In this document: positions 40,408 to 50,301 of the stretch, piece after piece
How positions within the stretch are numbered: position 1 is the first letter of the stretch
Layout: each line of letters begins with the position of its first letter
Origin: DASREM01 sp035652095
GTDB taxonomy: Bacteria; Acidobacteriota; Terriglobia; Terriglobales; Acidobacteriaceae
Direction of reading: 5' to 3'
NCBI GenBank assembly: GCA_035652095.1
Contig: DASREM010000038.1
Span: 1 to 64,000, forward strand
Length of the DNA stretch: 64,000 nucleotides
Made by a program: the position numbers and the translations under genes
The notes under the pieces: model-generated
Told to the model about the DNA's origin: nothing
What the model saw: the letters and a program-made list of their open reading frames with translations, nothing else
The model's database searches: none

Positions 40408-41392
40408 CGTAGACGGTCATCCGCGGCAGTTTCCAATGTTTCGACCAGTTCAACTTGACCTTGATCTTGTGCCATTTTCCATCCCGGGGCGCATCCTGCG
40501 GACGATACCCGATGAGGTACTGATTTCGTAGTTCAAGCCCGATCGCATGCGCGACTTGCGGCAGGTCATTCGGATTGTCGATGGTGAATGCCCGCCCTCC
40601 GTTGATGGCCGTGAGCCGGTTCAACAGGTCCGGCCCCATGAGTTCTTCCTGAGTCGCAAAATGCCGGTCGAAGACTCCGATTCCGTACATCATCACATCG
40701 GACTCTTTCGCAATCGAAAACACTTCGCGCTGGCTGTATCGGCTATGGTTGTCGCCTCCATCGGAAATGATCAACAAGGCCTTTCGCTGATACTTCGCGG
40801 CCTTCATCTTGGCGAGGCCGAGATAGATCGCATCCAGCATGGCGGTGCGGCCATTAGGGTTAATGAAGAGCAGCGAACTCTGCAACTTGTCGGCATCTTG
40901 CGTGAAATCCGAGATCTCTTGCGGCCGGTCCGCGAAGCTGATCAGAAAGAATTCATCCTGCGGGTTTGCAGTGCGCAGGAATTCCTTGACTGCCTCCCGT
41001 GCACGCTCAATCTTGGTTTTCATGCTTCCGCTGTTGTCAAGAATGATGCCAACCGACGCCGGCGCGTCCTCACTGGAGAAGTACTGAATCTGTTCTGACC
41101 GCTTTCCATCGAACACCTGGAAATTGTCCCTGCTCAAGCCCTTCACGATCCGGTTCATGGTGTCGAGAATCGTTACTGGTACTAATACCAGGTCCACGTA
41201 AACTCGCATCGGCTTGGTCTTGATGTTTTCAATGACGGAATCCGACGGACGGACCTGCTCCACCCTGGGATAGACATGCGCCTCGTCGAGACTGTTTTGT
41301 GCACGAGCGGAACCGGGCATGATCGTTGCCAGGAAGAAGACCGCAATTACAGCAGAGTGGAGAGGAACCCGGACCGCATACCCCAGTGTCAT
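40376..41392 (-). CDS. Secreted VWFA-domain protein
   Basis: From the ATG at 41392 (AAGGA nine bases upstream; an ATG at 41413 adds seven) the product has 338 residues: a signal peptide (VIAVFFLATIMPGSARA), a short beta region (VYVDLVLVPVTILDTMNRIVKGLSRDNFQVFDG) typical of 'VWFA-related' acidobacterial proteins, and a von Willebrand A domain with MIDAS DNSGSMK and a conserved Thr/Asp (NGRTAMLDAI, ISDGGDNHS). It ends in a beta segment with YLIGYRP. These proteins bind partners through a metal ion; the role is unknown. Confidence 0.87.
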   Translation of the reverse strand: MTLGYAVRVPLHSAVIAVFFLATIMPGSARAQNSLDEAHVYPRVEQVRPSDSVIENIKTKPMRVYVDLVLVPVTILDTMNRIVKGLSRDNFQVFDGKRSEQIQYFSSEDAPASVGIILDNSGSMKTKIERAREAVKEFLRTANPQDEFFLISFADRPQEISDFTQDADKLQSSLLFINPNGRTAMLDAIYLGLAKMKAAKYQRKALLIISDGGDNHSRYSQREVFSIAKESDVMMYGIGVFDRHFATQEELMGPDLLNRLTAINGGRAFTIDNPNDLPQVAHAIGLELRNQYLIGYRPQDAPRDGKWHKIKVKLNWSKHWKLPRMTVYAKTGYYAPAE

Positions 41393-41512
41393 ACCACGCC
41401 ATCCTTGTGGCATGTTTTATCGCCACTTCATACCAACAACAATGCTGTAGAACCCCTACTTTTCAGAGAAAGTTCGGAATCTAGGAAATGGCAGAGTTTT
41501 TCAGGTACAAGG

Positions 41513-42454
41513 TCAACGGACCTCGGCTGGGGTTTGCTGCGCGAGGTTCTCAGTCAGGCCCTCGCATTCCGGTGCGGGATGCTTCGCATGTGGGCGGGAC
41601 TCGATCCTCAGGATCGAGGCCGCCGCCATATACTTGACTTCATCTTTGTCATCGAGAAGAAATTGAAGTGCCGGCAGAAGCTGTTTGCAGGGATGGCTTC
41701 CGATGGCCTTAGCGGCTGCAGTCCGGACACCTGCATTCTCGTCCTGCACCGCATCCTGCAACGCTCGTACGGACTTGGGATCGTGATCACTGGCCAGTAG
41801 CGAAGCTGAGATTGCCCGCGCGGGCGCGTCTTTGTCCTTAGTCAATTCCGCAGCCATCACTACACCGTATGAGAACGGACCTAAAAACACTCCTGACGCC
41901 TGGGTCAGCCCAATACGCGCCAGGTCGCTCGGACTATGAAGCTTCTTATTGGCATCGGTCAGTCCCTGCTTCAGCATCCCATCCGAGGAAGAATCCTGCT
42001 TGGAAAGGACTTCAGTGATCAGGGAACGGCCGCTGTGATCGCCTAGTTGCCACAGAGCCTTGGCTGCGGCGAACCGCACAGGCCCGGAATCGTCCTCCAG
42101 GCTTTGTTTCAACACCGGGACCGCGCGAATCGAATGCATCTCGCCTAGCGCCGATACGGCCGTTTCGCGCACGGCGGCGTCTTTGTCCTGAACCGCGGAG
42201 AAAACCAGCTTGAGCGCTCGATCCAACGGTCCCACGGTTGAAAGCGCGATCAAAGCTCCTTGCCGCTTTACGGCCCGGTGATCAGAAACGCCTTCTTTTA
42301 GAATCTTCCATGACAAAGTCTCAGGCAAAACTGAGGCGGGCTTTGCGGAACTCGTGCTGGCGTGGTTTGGGACGGGATCCTGTCCGTAGGCATTCCAGGC
42401 AAGGGCCCCCCATGCGAAAAGCAAAACGATCCAACCAGTCCGGTTGCGGTTCAT
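41513..42454 (-). CDS. Secreted HEAT-repeat (PBS lyase-like) protein
   Basis: A 313-residue protein with a signal peptide (WIVLLFAWGALAWNAYG) and at least six HEAT/PBS-lyase repeats between about 45 and 290; the units DAAVRETAVSALGEM, SGPVRFAAAKALWQLGD and NAGVRTAAAKAIGSH are the clearest. Such exported HEAT proteins are scaffolds in the periplasm. It lies 120 bases before the VWA gene on the same strand, which may be a shared transcript. Confidence 0.82.
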   Translation of the reverse strand: MNRNRTGWIVLLFAWGALAWNAYGQDPVPNHASTSSAKPASVLPETLSWKILKEGVSDHRAVKRQGALIALSTVGPLDRALKLVFSAVQDKDAAVRETAVSALGEMHSIRAVPVLKQSLEDDSGPVRFAAAKALWQLGDHSGRSLITEVLSKQDSSSDGMLKQGLTDANKKLHSPSDLARIGLTQASGVFLGPFSYGVVMAAELTKDKDAPARAISASLLASDHDPKSVRALQDAVQDENAGVRTAAAKAIGSHPCKQLLPALQFLLDDKDEVKYMAAASILRIESRPHAKHPAPECEGLTENLAQQTPAEVR

Positions 42455-42665
42455 GACTTATTGGCCCGCGCCAATATTGCAAGCTGGTTTGAGGTTAACG
42501 TCTAATGTCAGACGCACCTATCGGGCTTCTCATGTAGAGCTTCGGAAAAGAATCCTTAGGGCGTGGGCTTGCTTGGAGTTCCACCCGCTATACAGCGAAT
42601 TCGCCCGAATGCCTACGGATTGAACCGGATAGTGACGCAACGAGGGGGGCTCTAGAGTAAGTGGT

Positions 42666-44894
42666 TTGTTGCTGATTCAGCAACGCCAACCTTGCTTCGA
42701 AAGCTTCTTGGAAAGGCACATTCCCTTGCTCAATCGAAATAGCCTGATCATCTGGCCAGGGCGGCCCTATCCGCTGGGCGCGAGTTGGGACGGTGAGGGG
42801 GTCAATTTCGCTCTTTTTTCAGAGCACGCGAGCAAGGTCGAGTTGTGCCTGTTCGACGAAACTGGGCGCCGCGAAGTACATCGCATTCAAATGCGCGAAC
42901 AAACCGACCAGGTCTGGCATTGCTACCTGCCCGAGGCGCGGCCCGGTTGGCTATATGGATATAGGGTCCATGGGCCTTACGACCCCGCGAAGGGCCTGCG
43001 TTTCAATCCCCATAAACTGTTGCTCGACCCCTATGCCAAGCAGATTCACGGTGACATCAAGTGGAGCGACTCTCACTTCAGTTATCGCATCGGGCATCGC
43101 AATCAAGACCTGTCATTCGATCGCCGCGACAGCGCTCCCGGAATGTTGAAGGGCGTCGTGATCGATTCCGCTTTCACCTGGGGAGGCGATCGTCCCCCCG
43201 CTATTCCCTGGCATCAAAGCGTGATCTACGAAGTTCACGTAAAAGGATTCACCATACAACATCCCGAGGTGCCCCCTGCCCTGCGCGGCACCTACGCAGG
43301 TCTGGCGACTGCTCCGGTCATTGACTATCTGACTCGGCTTGGGGTGACTGCCGTCGAGCTCTTGCCGGTCCATGCGTTTGTGGATGACCGGCATCTCGTG
43401 GCTAAGGGGCTCCGGAATTACTGGGGCTACAACTCGATCGGCTATTTCGCTCCCGAGCGGCGTTACTCCGCAACCGGAAGCGTGAACGAATTCAAGACCA
43501 TGGTGAAGACGTTGCACTCGGCTGGCATCGAGGTCATTCTTGACGTGGTTTACAACCACACCGCCGAAGGCAACCAATTGGGGCCGACGCTCTCGTTTCG
43601 CGGTATTGATAACCCCGTGTATTACCGTCTGGTAGGCGATCAGCCGCGCTATTACATGGACTACACCGGCACCGGCAACACGCTGAACATGCGGCATCCG
43701 CGCGTTCTGCAATTGATCATGGATAGCCTGCGCTATTGGGTGCTCGACATGCACGTGGACGGGTTCCGCTTCGACCTGGCGGCGACTCTTGCGCGGGAAT
43801 TGCATGAAGTGGATCGTCTCGGAGCCTTTCTCGACATCATTCACCAGGACCCGGTGCTCTCACAGGTCAAGCTCATTGCCGAACCCTGGGACCTGGGTGA
43901 AGGCGGATACCAGGTGGGCAAGTTTCCCGTGGGTTGGGCCGAGTGGAACGATCGTTACCGGGACGCGGTGCGCGCATATTGGAAGGGCGATGGCGGCCTG
44001 ATTGGCGAACTCGCCTACCGCATCACCGGATCCAGCGATCTTTACGCCCGCAGCGGCCGCCAGCCTTATGCCAGCATCAACTTCGTGACCGCACACGACG
44101 GGTTTACCCTCAACGACCTGGTCAGCTACAACCAGAAACATAATGAGGCGAACGGTGAGGAGAATCGCGACGGCACCGACAATAACCGCAGCTGGAATTG
44201 CGGAGCAGAGGGACCGACCGACGATCCGGAAGTGAAGATGCTTCGCTCCCGGCAGAAACGAAATTTCCTGGCCACGCTGCTTCTGTCGCAAGGCGTTCCC
44301 ATGCTCCTTGCCGGAGATGCGATTGGTCACACCCAGCAGGGGAACAACAATGCATACTGCCAGGATAACGAGCTCAGCTGGATTAATTGGGAGCTCTCGC
44401 CGGAAAACCGGGAACTACTCAGTTTCGCCCGCCGCATCATCTCTTTGAGGAAGAACCATCCCGTTTTCCGTCGCCGCAACTTCTTTCAGGGCAGGGCCAT
44501 CAAGGGCGCCGAGATCAAGGACATCCTTTGGTTGATGCCCGATGGAAAGGAGATGACCGATGAAGAATGGAAGCAGGAATCCGCGCGGTCGTTGGGCGTT
44601 CTTCTCTCCGGCGAGGGTTTACAGGAGCAGGATGAGCGAGGACACCCCATTAGCGATGACACTTTTCTCCTGCTGATGAACGCTCATCACGAGGAAATCG
44701 CTTTTCACCTGCCCGCCCCAAGGTCCGGAGCGGGCTGGGTTCCTGTGGTGGACACCTCTTGCCAGACCACGGACCATGAGGACCTTCAATACGCGAGCGG
44801 CGAAGCTTACCCGTTGCAGGCTCGCTCCCTGGTGGTGCTGATGGAGCGTGAGATGGGTCAACTGCGCCGCAAGGAGCGCAGGAATGAAGCGTAG
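42666..44894 (+). CDS. glgX: Glycogen debranching enzyme GlgX (isoamylase type, GH13)
   Basis: A protein of up to 742 residues. WPGRPYPLGASWDGEGVNFALFSEHASKVELCLFD is the CBM48 domain start, followed by the GH13 barrel with YNHTAEG, the nucleophile motif VDGFRFDLA (about residue 365), the acid/base motif LIAEPWDLGEGGYQVG (about 403) and TAHDGFTLNDLVSYNQKHNEANGEENRDG, characteristic of GlgX/TreX. It cleaves alpha-1,6 branches of glycogen. The TTG at 42666 gives an N-terminal extension of about 28 residues; the true start is probably nearer the IIWPGRP segment. The stop overlaps treZ by 11 bases. Confidence 0.93.
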   Translation: MLLIQQRQPCFESFLERHIPLLNRNSLIIWPGRPYPLGASWDGEGVNFALFSEHASKVELCLFDETGRREVHRIQMREQTDQVWHCYLPEARPGWLYGYRVHGPYDPAKGLRFNPHKLLLDPYAKQIHGDIKWSDSHFSYRIGHRNQDLSFDRRDSAPGMLKGVVIDSAFTWGGDRPPAIPWHQSVIYEVHVKGFTIQHPEVPPALRGTYAGLATAPVIDYLTRLGVTAVELLPVHAFVDDRHLVAKGLRNYWGYNSIGYFAPERRYSATGSVNEFKTMVKTLHSAGIEVILDVVYNHTAEGNQLGPTLSFRGIDNPVYYRLVGDQPRYYMDYTGTGNTLNMRHPRVLQLIMDSLRYWVLDMHVDGFRFDLAATLARELHEVDRLGAFLDIIHQDPVLSQVKLIAEPWDLGEGGYQVGKFPVGWAEWNDRYRDAVRAYWKGDGGLIGELAYRITGSSDLYARSGRQPYASINFVTAHDGFTLNDLVSYNQKHNEANGEENRDGTDNNRSWNCGAEGPTDDPEVKMLRSRQKRNFLATLLLSQGVPMLLAGDAIGHTQQGNNNAYCQDNELSWINWELSPENRELLSFARRIISLRKNHPVFRRRNFFQGRAIKGAEIKDILWLMPDGKEMTDEEWKQESARSLGVLLSGEGLQEQDERGHPISDDTFLLLMNAHHEEIAFHLPAPRSGAGWVPVVDTSCQTTDHEDLQYASGEAYPLQARSLVVLMEREMGQLRRKERRNEA

Positions 44895-46725
44895 TCACGG
44901 CATGCCGTTCGGCGCGGAGTATCGCGCCGATGGCAGCGTCCGATTCCGCTTATGGGCGCCCAAGGCCGATCGTGTTGACGTCCTCTTGCTGGACCGCAAA
45001 CAGGACTTCCCGCTGAGCCGCCTTCCCGAGGGATGGTTCGAAGCCGTGGTTCCAAATCTGTCTCCGGGCACGCTGTACAAGTTCCGCATCAACCAGGATT
45101 TGGAAGTTCCGGATCCTGCCTCTCGGTTTCAACCTCAAGACGTGCACGGTCCAAGTCAAGTCCAGGACCCCGCCGGCTTCGCTTGGAATGACTCCGCGTG
45201 GCACGGCCGCCCCTGGGAGGAAGCCGTCTTCTACGAACTTCACGTTGGAACATTTAGCCCGGAAGGCACATTTTCGGGAGTCCAGAATAGACTCGACTAC
45301 CTGGTGGAACTCGGCGTGACTGCCGTTGAACTTATGCCCGTTTCGGACTTCCCTGGCAAACGGAATTGGGGCTATGACGGGGTCCTGCCATTCGCGCCCG
45401 ACAGTTCTTATGGGGCTCCGGACGATTTGAAACGCCTGATCCAGGCCGCCCATCACAAAGGCCTCATGATGTTCCTGGACGTGGTGTACAACCACTTCGG
45501 GCCGGAAGGGAACTACCTTCACGGGTATGCTCCGCAGTTCTTTACCAGCCGTCACCAAACGCCGTGGGGCGATGCCATAAACTTCGATGGGGCCTCGAGT
45601 CGCATTGTGCGGCAGTTTTTCCTTCACAACGCGCTTTACTGGCTGGAGGAGTTTCACTTTGACGGATTGCGGCTGGATGCCGTGCATGCGATCCAGGACG
45701 ACTCCGAGCCTGACATCCTGACCGAATTGGCCGAATCGGTTCGTCAGAGATTTGGCCCAGCGCGCCACATTCACCTGGTGCTTGAAAACGACAACAACGC
45801 TGCCCATTTCCTGAAGCGCGACGACGATGCTTTTCCCAAGCTGTACAACGCACAATGGAATGACGACATTCATCATGCGCTGCATGTGGTGCTAACCGGA
45901 GAAACGGACGGTTACTACTCCGACTATGCTGAGCGGCCGTTGTGGCAACTCGGCCGTTGCCTGGCGGAAGGCTTTGCATTCCAGGGAGAGCCGTCCCCTT
46001 ATCGCGACGGCGAACCCCGAGGAGAGCCCAGCCGTGCGCTCCCGACCCTTTGTTTCGTTGAGTTTCTCCAGAACCACGACCAGATAGGAAACCGGGCCTT
46101 CGGCGAAAGAATCTCAGTCCTCTCGGACGACGTGGCGGTCGGGGCGGCGAAGGCGATTCTTCTGCTCGCGCCATCCCCTCCCTTGTTGTTCATGGGCGAG
46201 GAGTTTGGGGCTACGACTCCGTTTTTATTTTTTTGTGACTTTGGGCCCGAGTTGGCGCTCGCAGTGACCGAGGGACGTCGCAGCGAGTTCTCTCGCTTTA
46301 CGCGGTTCCAGTCGCCTGAATCGCGCGAGCAGATTCCAGACCCGAATCACGAGGAGACCTTCGCCAAGTCGAAACTTGATTGGAATGCGGCAGGTCGTAC
46401 CCGGCATTTTGAGCAGTTACGGTTTACCCGACAACTGTTGTCCCTTAGGCAAAGGCGCATCGTTCCGCTGCTGACTGGTCTTAAGAGCGCGCACGGCGAA
46501 TTCGAAGTGCTGGAGGACGGGAGCTTGCATGTGAGGTGGTCTTTGGCCAAAGGTACCCAACTTAGCTTGCTGGCAAATCTGCAGCCTCACCCAATCTCTA
46601 TTCATCACATGCCCGAGGGCGAGTTGATCTTCGGACTCAAACCTGACGCGGAGTGGAAGGAATCGGAGTTCAGGACAGCGGAGGAGATGCCACTGTGGTC
46701 GCTCGCGTGGCTTCTCAAGCCATGA
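44884..46725 (+). CDS. treZ: Malto-oligosyltrehalose trehalohydrolase TreZ
   Basis: A 613-residue GH13 enzyme starting at an ATG inside the end of glgX. N-terminal beta domain (MPFGAEYRADGSVRFRLWAPKADRVDVLL), then the barrel with VVYNHFGPEGNYL, the nucleophile region FDGLRLDAVHAI (about residue 264) and the general acid in HLVLENDNN (about 300), and NHDQIGNRAFGER. It releases trehalose from maltooligosyltrehalose made by TreY. The order glgX-treZ-treY with overlaps of 11 and 4 bases indicates one transcript with coupled translation. Confidence 0.94.
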   Translation: MKRSHGMPFGAEYRADGSVRFRLWAPKADRVDVLLLDRKQDFPLSRLPEGWFEAVVPNLSPGTLYKFRINQDLEVPDPASRFQPQDVHGPSQVQDPAGFAWNDSAWHGRPWEEAVFYELHVGTFSPEGTFSGVQNRLDYLVELGVTAVELMPVSDFPGKRNWGYDGVLPFAPDSSYGAPDDLKRLIQAAHHKGLMMFLDVVYNHFGPEGNYLHGYAPQFFTSRHQTPWGDAINFDGASSRIVRQFFLHNALYWLEEFHFDGLRLDAVHAIQDDSEPDILTELAESVRQRFGPARHIHLVLENDNNAAHFLKRDDDAFPKLYNAQWNDDIHHALHVVLTGETDGYYSDYAERPLWQLGRCLAEGFAFQGEPSPYRDGEPRGEPSRALPTLCFVEFLQNHDQIGNRAFGERISVLSDDVAVGAAKAILLLAPSPPLLFMGEEFGATTPFLFFCDFGPELALAVTEGRRSEFSRFTRFQSPESREQIPDPNHEETFAKSKLDWNAAGRTRHFEQLRFTRQLLSLRQRRIVPLLTGLKSAHGEFEVLEDGSLHVRWSLAKGTQLSLLANLQPHPISIHHMPEGELIFGLKPDAEWKESEFRTAEEMPLWSLAWLLKP

Positions 46726-49625
46726 GCAGGCCCGATATTCCATTGTCGACTTACCGGCTGCAATTCAATCGCGACTTCACCTTTGCGAAAGCGACCGAAC
46801 TCGTTCCTTATCTCGCGCAACTTGGTATTACCCACTGCTATGCTTCGCCTTACTTGCGCGCGCGTCCGGGTAGCACGCACGGATACGACATTATCGATCA
46901 CAATACTCTCAATCCCGAGATCGGCACCCCGGAGGATTTCGAGCGCTTTGTTCAAACCCTCCAGGCACATGGGATGGGGCACATTCTCGATCTTGTCCCC
47001 AACCATATGGGGGTAATGGGCAGTGACAATTCCTGGTGGCTCGACGTTCTCGAAAATGGCCAGGCCTCGAAGTACGCCGACTTCTTCGACATCGATTGGG
47101 AGCCGCTAAAAGATGAGTTGCAGGGTAAAGTGCTGATCCCTGTGTTAGGAGATCAATACGGGATTGTCCTTGACCGTGGCGAACTGAAACTGACCTTCGA
47201 TCGCGAAAAAGGCGAGTTCAGCATCTACTATTTTCAACACCGTTTTCCGGTGAATCCGAAGGAATATCCCCGAATTCTGTCGCTTCGAACTGAGACGCTG
47301 GAAGCAAGCCTTGGAGCGGACAACGAGCAATTTCTCGAACTCCAGAGTCTTAGTGCAGCCTTCAGTCACTTGCCAGTCCGCCAGGACGCCAACCCCCAGG
47401 CCCGGATTGAACGCAACCGGGACAAGGAGATTCATAAGCGGAGACTAGCGGCCCTCTGTGCGCAGTCTCCGGAAATCTGCGAATTCATGGAAGCCAATGT
47501 TCGCCAGATTAGCGGTGTTCCCGGTGATTCCCGTACCTTCGACGCTTTGCATGAGCTGATTAAGGCCCAGGCCTATCGATTGGCGTACTGGCGTGTAGCA
47601 GCCGACGACATCAACTATCGAAGGTTTTTCGATATCAACGATCTGGCCGCCCTGCGGATGGAAAATTTCGAAGTATTCTGCGCTACCCACAAATATGTGC
47701 TCGACCTGGTCAAGGCAGGGAAAATCGACGGGCTTCGCATCGACCACCCCGACGGTCTTTACGACCCCGCGCAGTATTTTCATCGGCTGCAATGTGGACG
47801 AGATTGCCGGGCCGAAAACCAGCAGTGCGAGGCGAAGTCGGTTTACGTCGCGATCGAAAAGATCCTGACCGGGGATGAGCACTTGCCGGAGAGTTGGCCC
47901 GTCCATGGCACCACCGGCTATGACTTCCTCAATCTGGTCAATGGGCTGTTCGTAGATCCGGATGCTCGCGACCGCATGGATCGTATTTACCGCGCGTTCA
48001 TCGGCCATAACGTGGATTTCGATCTGCTCGCCTATGAATGTAAGAAGCTGGTGATGGACCGTGCCCTGGCCAGTGAATTGAACGTGTTGGCCAACCTGTT
48101 GAGCCGCATTGCCCTGGCGGACCGTCATACCTGCGATTTCACTGTCAATAACCTGCGCGATGCCCTGATGGAAATCGTGGCCAGCTTTCCCGTTTATCGC
48201 ACCTATGTCACCGCTGATAGCGTCTCGGCGGACGATAGGAAATACATTACGCAAGCCGTGGAATTAGCGAGGGAGCGAAGCTCGGTCGCGGATGGCAGTG
48301 TGTTCGATTTCATCCAACACGTACTTCTCACCGAACAGAGCCAAGGTCGCGGGCAGGTCTACCATGAGCGAGTGTCCGCATTCGCCAGTAAGTTTCAGCA
48401 GTTTACCAGTGCGGTGATGGCGAAGGGGCTGGAGGATACCAGCTTTTACCGTTTCGACCGCCTGGTGTCGCTGAACGAAGTCGGCGGCGATCCGCGTCGC
48501 TTCGGCGTTTCGCCGCAGGATTTCCACTGCAGCATGCATCATCGGGCACGCCATTGGCCCCAGAGCATGCTCAGCACGTCCACCCACGACACCAAGCGTT
48601 CTGAAGATGTTCGAGCGCGCATCAACGTACTTTCGGAAATTCCCATGCTCTGGCGGAAGCGGGTTCGTCATTGGCGCGAACTGAATCAGAGAAACAAACT
48701 CCTGGTAAATGGCGCCGAAGCGCCAACCCGTAATGATGAGTATCTCTTCTATCAAACCCTGATCGGAATTTGGCCATGGGACGAGGGGGAACGCTCGAGC
48801 GAGGTACTACGGACTCGTCTTGGCGATTACATGGTGAAGGCCACTCGCGAGAGCAAAGCTCAAACCAGTTGGGCGAACCAGAACAAAGATTACGAGGATG
48901 CTGTCAGCAAGTTCGTGTCCGCGGTGCTCGAACCCTCTGCGGCGAATGCTTTCTTGAAGGAGTTTTCGCAATTTCAGGAATACGTTGCTCGCATCGGCAT
49001 CTACAACAGCTTGTCCCAAACTGTGATCAAGCTGGCGTCCCCGGGAGTTCCTGATATTTACCAGGGCGCCGAGCTATGGGATTTCAGCCTTGTGGATCCC
49101 GATAACCGCCGGCCCGTAGACTACGATCTGCGACGGCGGCTACTCTCCGAGTTTCCGGAATGGATGAACTCGTCGGAACTTGCTGACAAAGCAAAGATGA
49201 TCGTTCGATCCATGCATGACGGGCGGATCAAGCTATTTGTCACCTATCTGGCCTTGAACGCCAGAAAGCAGAACCGCCAATTATTCCAGGAAGGCAGCTA
49301 TGATCCTTTGCCGGTAAAGGGCGCAAAATCGGAGCATATTTTGGCTTTTGCGCGCAACCACGAAGGCAAGTCCGCCGTGGTCGCGGTGCCTCGGTTTACC
49401 GCCCGTCTCTTGCAACGCGACCACGAGTCAGTGACCGCTCCCGCGGTATGGGAAGACACTCGTATTGCGGTCGCCGCCCCTGCAACGTACCGCAATGTAT
49501 TCACGGCTGAACTTGTGGCGTCGGAACAGGCGGAAGGTGAGAATTGGATCTCGGCCAACCGGTTGTTCGCAACTTTTCCGGTCGCGCTTTTAGTATCGGA
49601 AGAAGAACCAGGCTGTGCTGCTTAG
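46722..49625 (+). CDS. treY: Malto-oligosyltrehalose synthase TreY
   Basis: A 967-residue GH13 enzyme starting at an ATG overlapping the treZ TGA. It shows IPLSTYRLQFNRDFTFAKA at the start, DLVPNHMGVMG, GLRIDHPDGLYDPAQYF (catalytic Asp near residue 337), LPVHGTTGYDF (here WPVHGTTGYDFLNLVNGLFVD), the STHDTKRSEDVRARINVLSE signature and SPGVPDIYQGAELWDFSLVDPDNRRPVDYD near the end. It converts the reducing end of maltodextrin to a trehalose unit by intramolecular transglycosylation. Length is slightly above the usual 750-900. The stop lies next to the stop of a convergent regulator gene. Confidence 0.94.
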   Translation: MSRPDIPLSTYRLQFNRDFTFAKATELVPYLAQLGITHCYASPYLRARPGSTHGYDIIDHNTLNPEIGTPEDFERFVQTLQAHGMGHILDLVPNHMGVMGSDNSWWLDVLENGQASKYADFFDIDWEPLKDELQGKVLIPVLGDQYGIVLDRGELKLTFDREKGEFSIYYFQHRFPVNPKEYPRILSLRTETLEASLGADNEQFLELQSLSAAFSHLPVRQDANPQARIERNRDKEIHKRRLAALCAQSPEICEFMEANVRQISGVPGDSRTFDALHELIKAQAYRLAYWRVAADDINYRRFFDINDLAALRMENFEVFCATHKYVLDLVKAGKIDGLRIDHPDGLYDPAQYFHRLQCGRDCRAENQQCEAKSVYVAIEKILTGDEHLPESWPVHGTTGYDFLNLVNGLFVDPDARDRMDRIYRAFIGHNVDFDLLAYECKKLVMDRALASELNVLANLLSRIALADRHTCDFTVNNLRDALMEIVASFPVYRTYVTADSVSADDRKYITQAVELARERSSVADGSVFDFIQHVLLTEQSQGRGQVYHERVSAFASKFQQFTSAVMAKGLEDTSFYRFDRLVSLNEVGGDPRRFGVSPQDFHCSMHHRARHWPQSMLSTSTHDTKRSEDVRARINVLSEIPMLWRKRVRHWRELNQRNKLLVNGAEAPTRNDEYLFYQTLIGIWPWDEGERSSEVLRTRLGDYMVKATRESKAQTSWANQNKDYEDAVSKFVSAVLEPSAANAFLKEFSQFQEYVARIGIYNSLSQTVIKLASPGVPDIYQGAELWDFSLVDPDNRRPVDYDLRRRLLSEFPEWMNSSELADKAKMIVRSMHDGRIKLFVTYLALNARKQNRQLFQEGSYDPLPVKGAKSEHILAFARNHEGKSAVVAVPRFTARLLQRDHESVTAPAVWEDTRIAVAAPATYRNVFTAELVASEQAEGENWISANRLFATFPVALLVSEEEPGCAA

Positions 49626-50069
49626 TTAGAAGGCGGGTGCCGGCGCACTCCGCGGAAAGAAAGTTCCTCCCGCCAAGACTTTGTCAATGGCGTCCAGCAG
49701 ATCTCGAGCCGCATCGCTCTTGCACACGGCTCCGCGAATCACACCATTGTCGAATTGACGCACCAGTTCTTTGGACAAGTGAAGGGAAAACAGGATCACC
49801 GGAATCTCAGGATGGCTGCGTGTGATCTGGTTGGCAGCCTCTAATCCGTTCATTTCCGGCATGGCAATGTCCATGATGATGACGTCAGGCATGAACTGGA
49901 GCGCTTTTTCGATAGCCTCCTTGCCATCGCAAGCCTCAGCGCACACCGACCAATTGGACCGAGCCTCGACCAGATTACGAATGCCTAGCCGCATCACCTC
50001 GTGGTCATCTGCCACAAGAATGCGGACAGGTGCTGTCGTCGTGGGGGTAGACCTCAGCATTTGTTGCAT
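49626..50069 (-). CDS. Receiver-only response regulator (NarL-like receiver, no output domain)
   Basis: From the ATG at 50069 the product has about 147 residues: a short polar leader, then a NarL-type receiver (VRILVADDHEVMRLGIRNLVEA; acceptor Asp in VIIMDIAMPEMNGLEA; Lys in GAVCKSDAARDLL). NarL proteins normally continue into a LuxR helix-turn-helix, but this one ends right after the receiver with GTFFPRSAPAPAF. It may be a phosphate sink or act by protein contact, perhaps with a NarX/DesK-type kinase such as that at 32578. The open frame upstream to 50258 has no receiver features. Confidence 0.82.
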   Translation of the reverse strand: MQQMLRSTPTTTAPVRILVADDHEVMRLGIRNLVEARSNWSVCAEACDGKEAIEKALQFMPDVIIMDIAMPEMNGLEAANQITRSHPEIPVILFSLHLSKELVRQFDNGVIRGAVCKSDAARDLLDAIDKVLAGGTFFPRSAPAPAF

Positions 50070-50301
50070 GACTTTGCCTTGGAACTCCAGTCTCGTAGTA
50101 ACGAATATCTCTCTCTCCGAAACCGCGCGTGCAAGAGACTGGCCAGAGAAATCTGTTACAAGCGCCTTCCTGTTGTGCTGTTCAGGATAGTGATTTCGTC
50201 CGGAAGCGGACAATGGCTCGGGAGGGTAGGGCGGTGGCACAAACGTGCTAAGGCGCACTTACACGAAACGTATGTTTCAGGCGAATGCTGCGCATTCGCC
50301 T

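Noticed and set aside
44950..45885. A 311-codon minus-strand frame opposite treZ
   Set aside because: Antisense shadow of a strongly conserved GH13 enzyme; no recognisable motif.
47445..48254. A 269-codon minus-strand frame opposite treY
   Set aside because: Same reason: mirror of a conserved gene, no domain.
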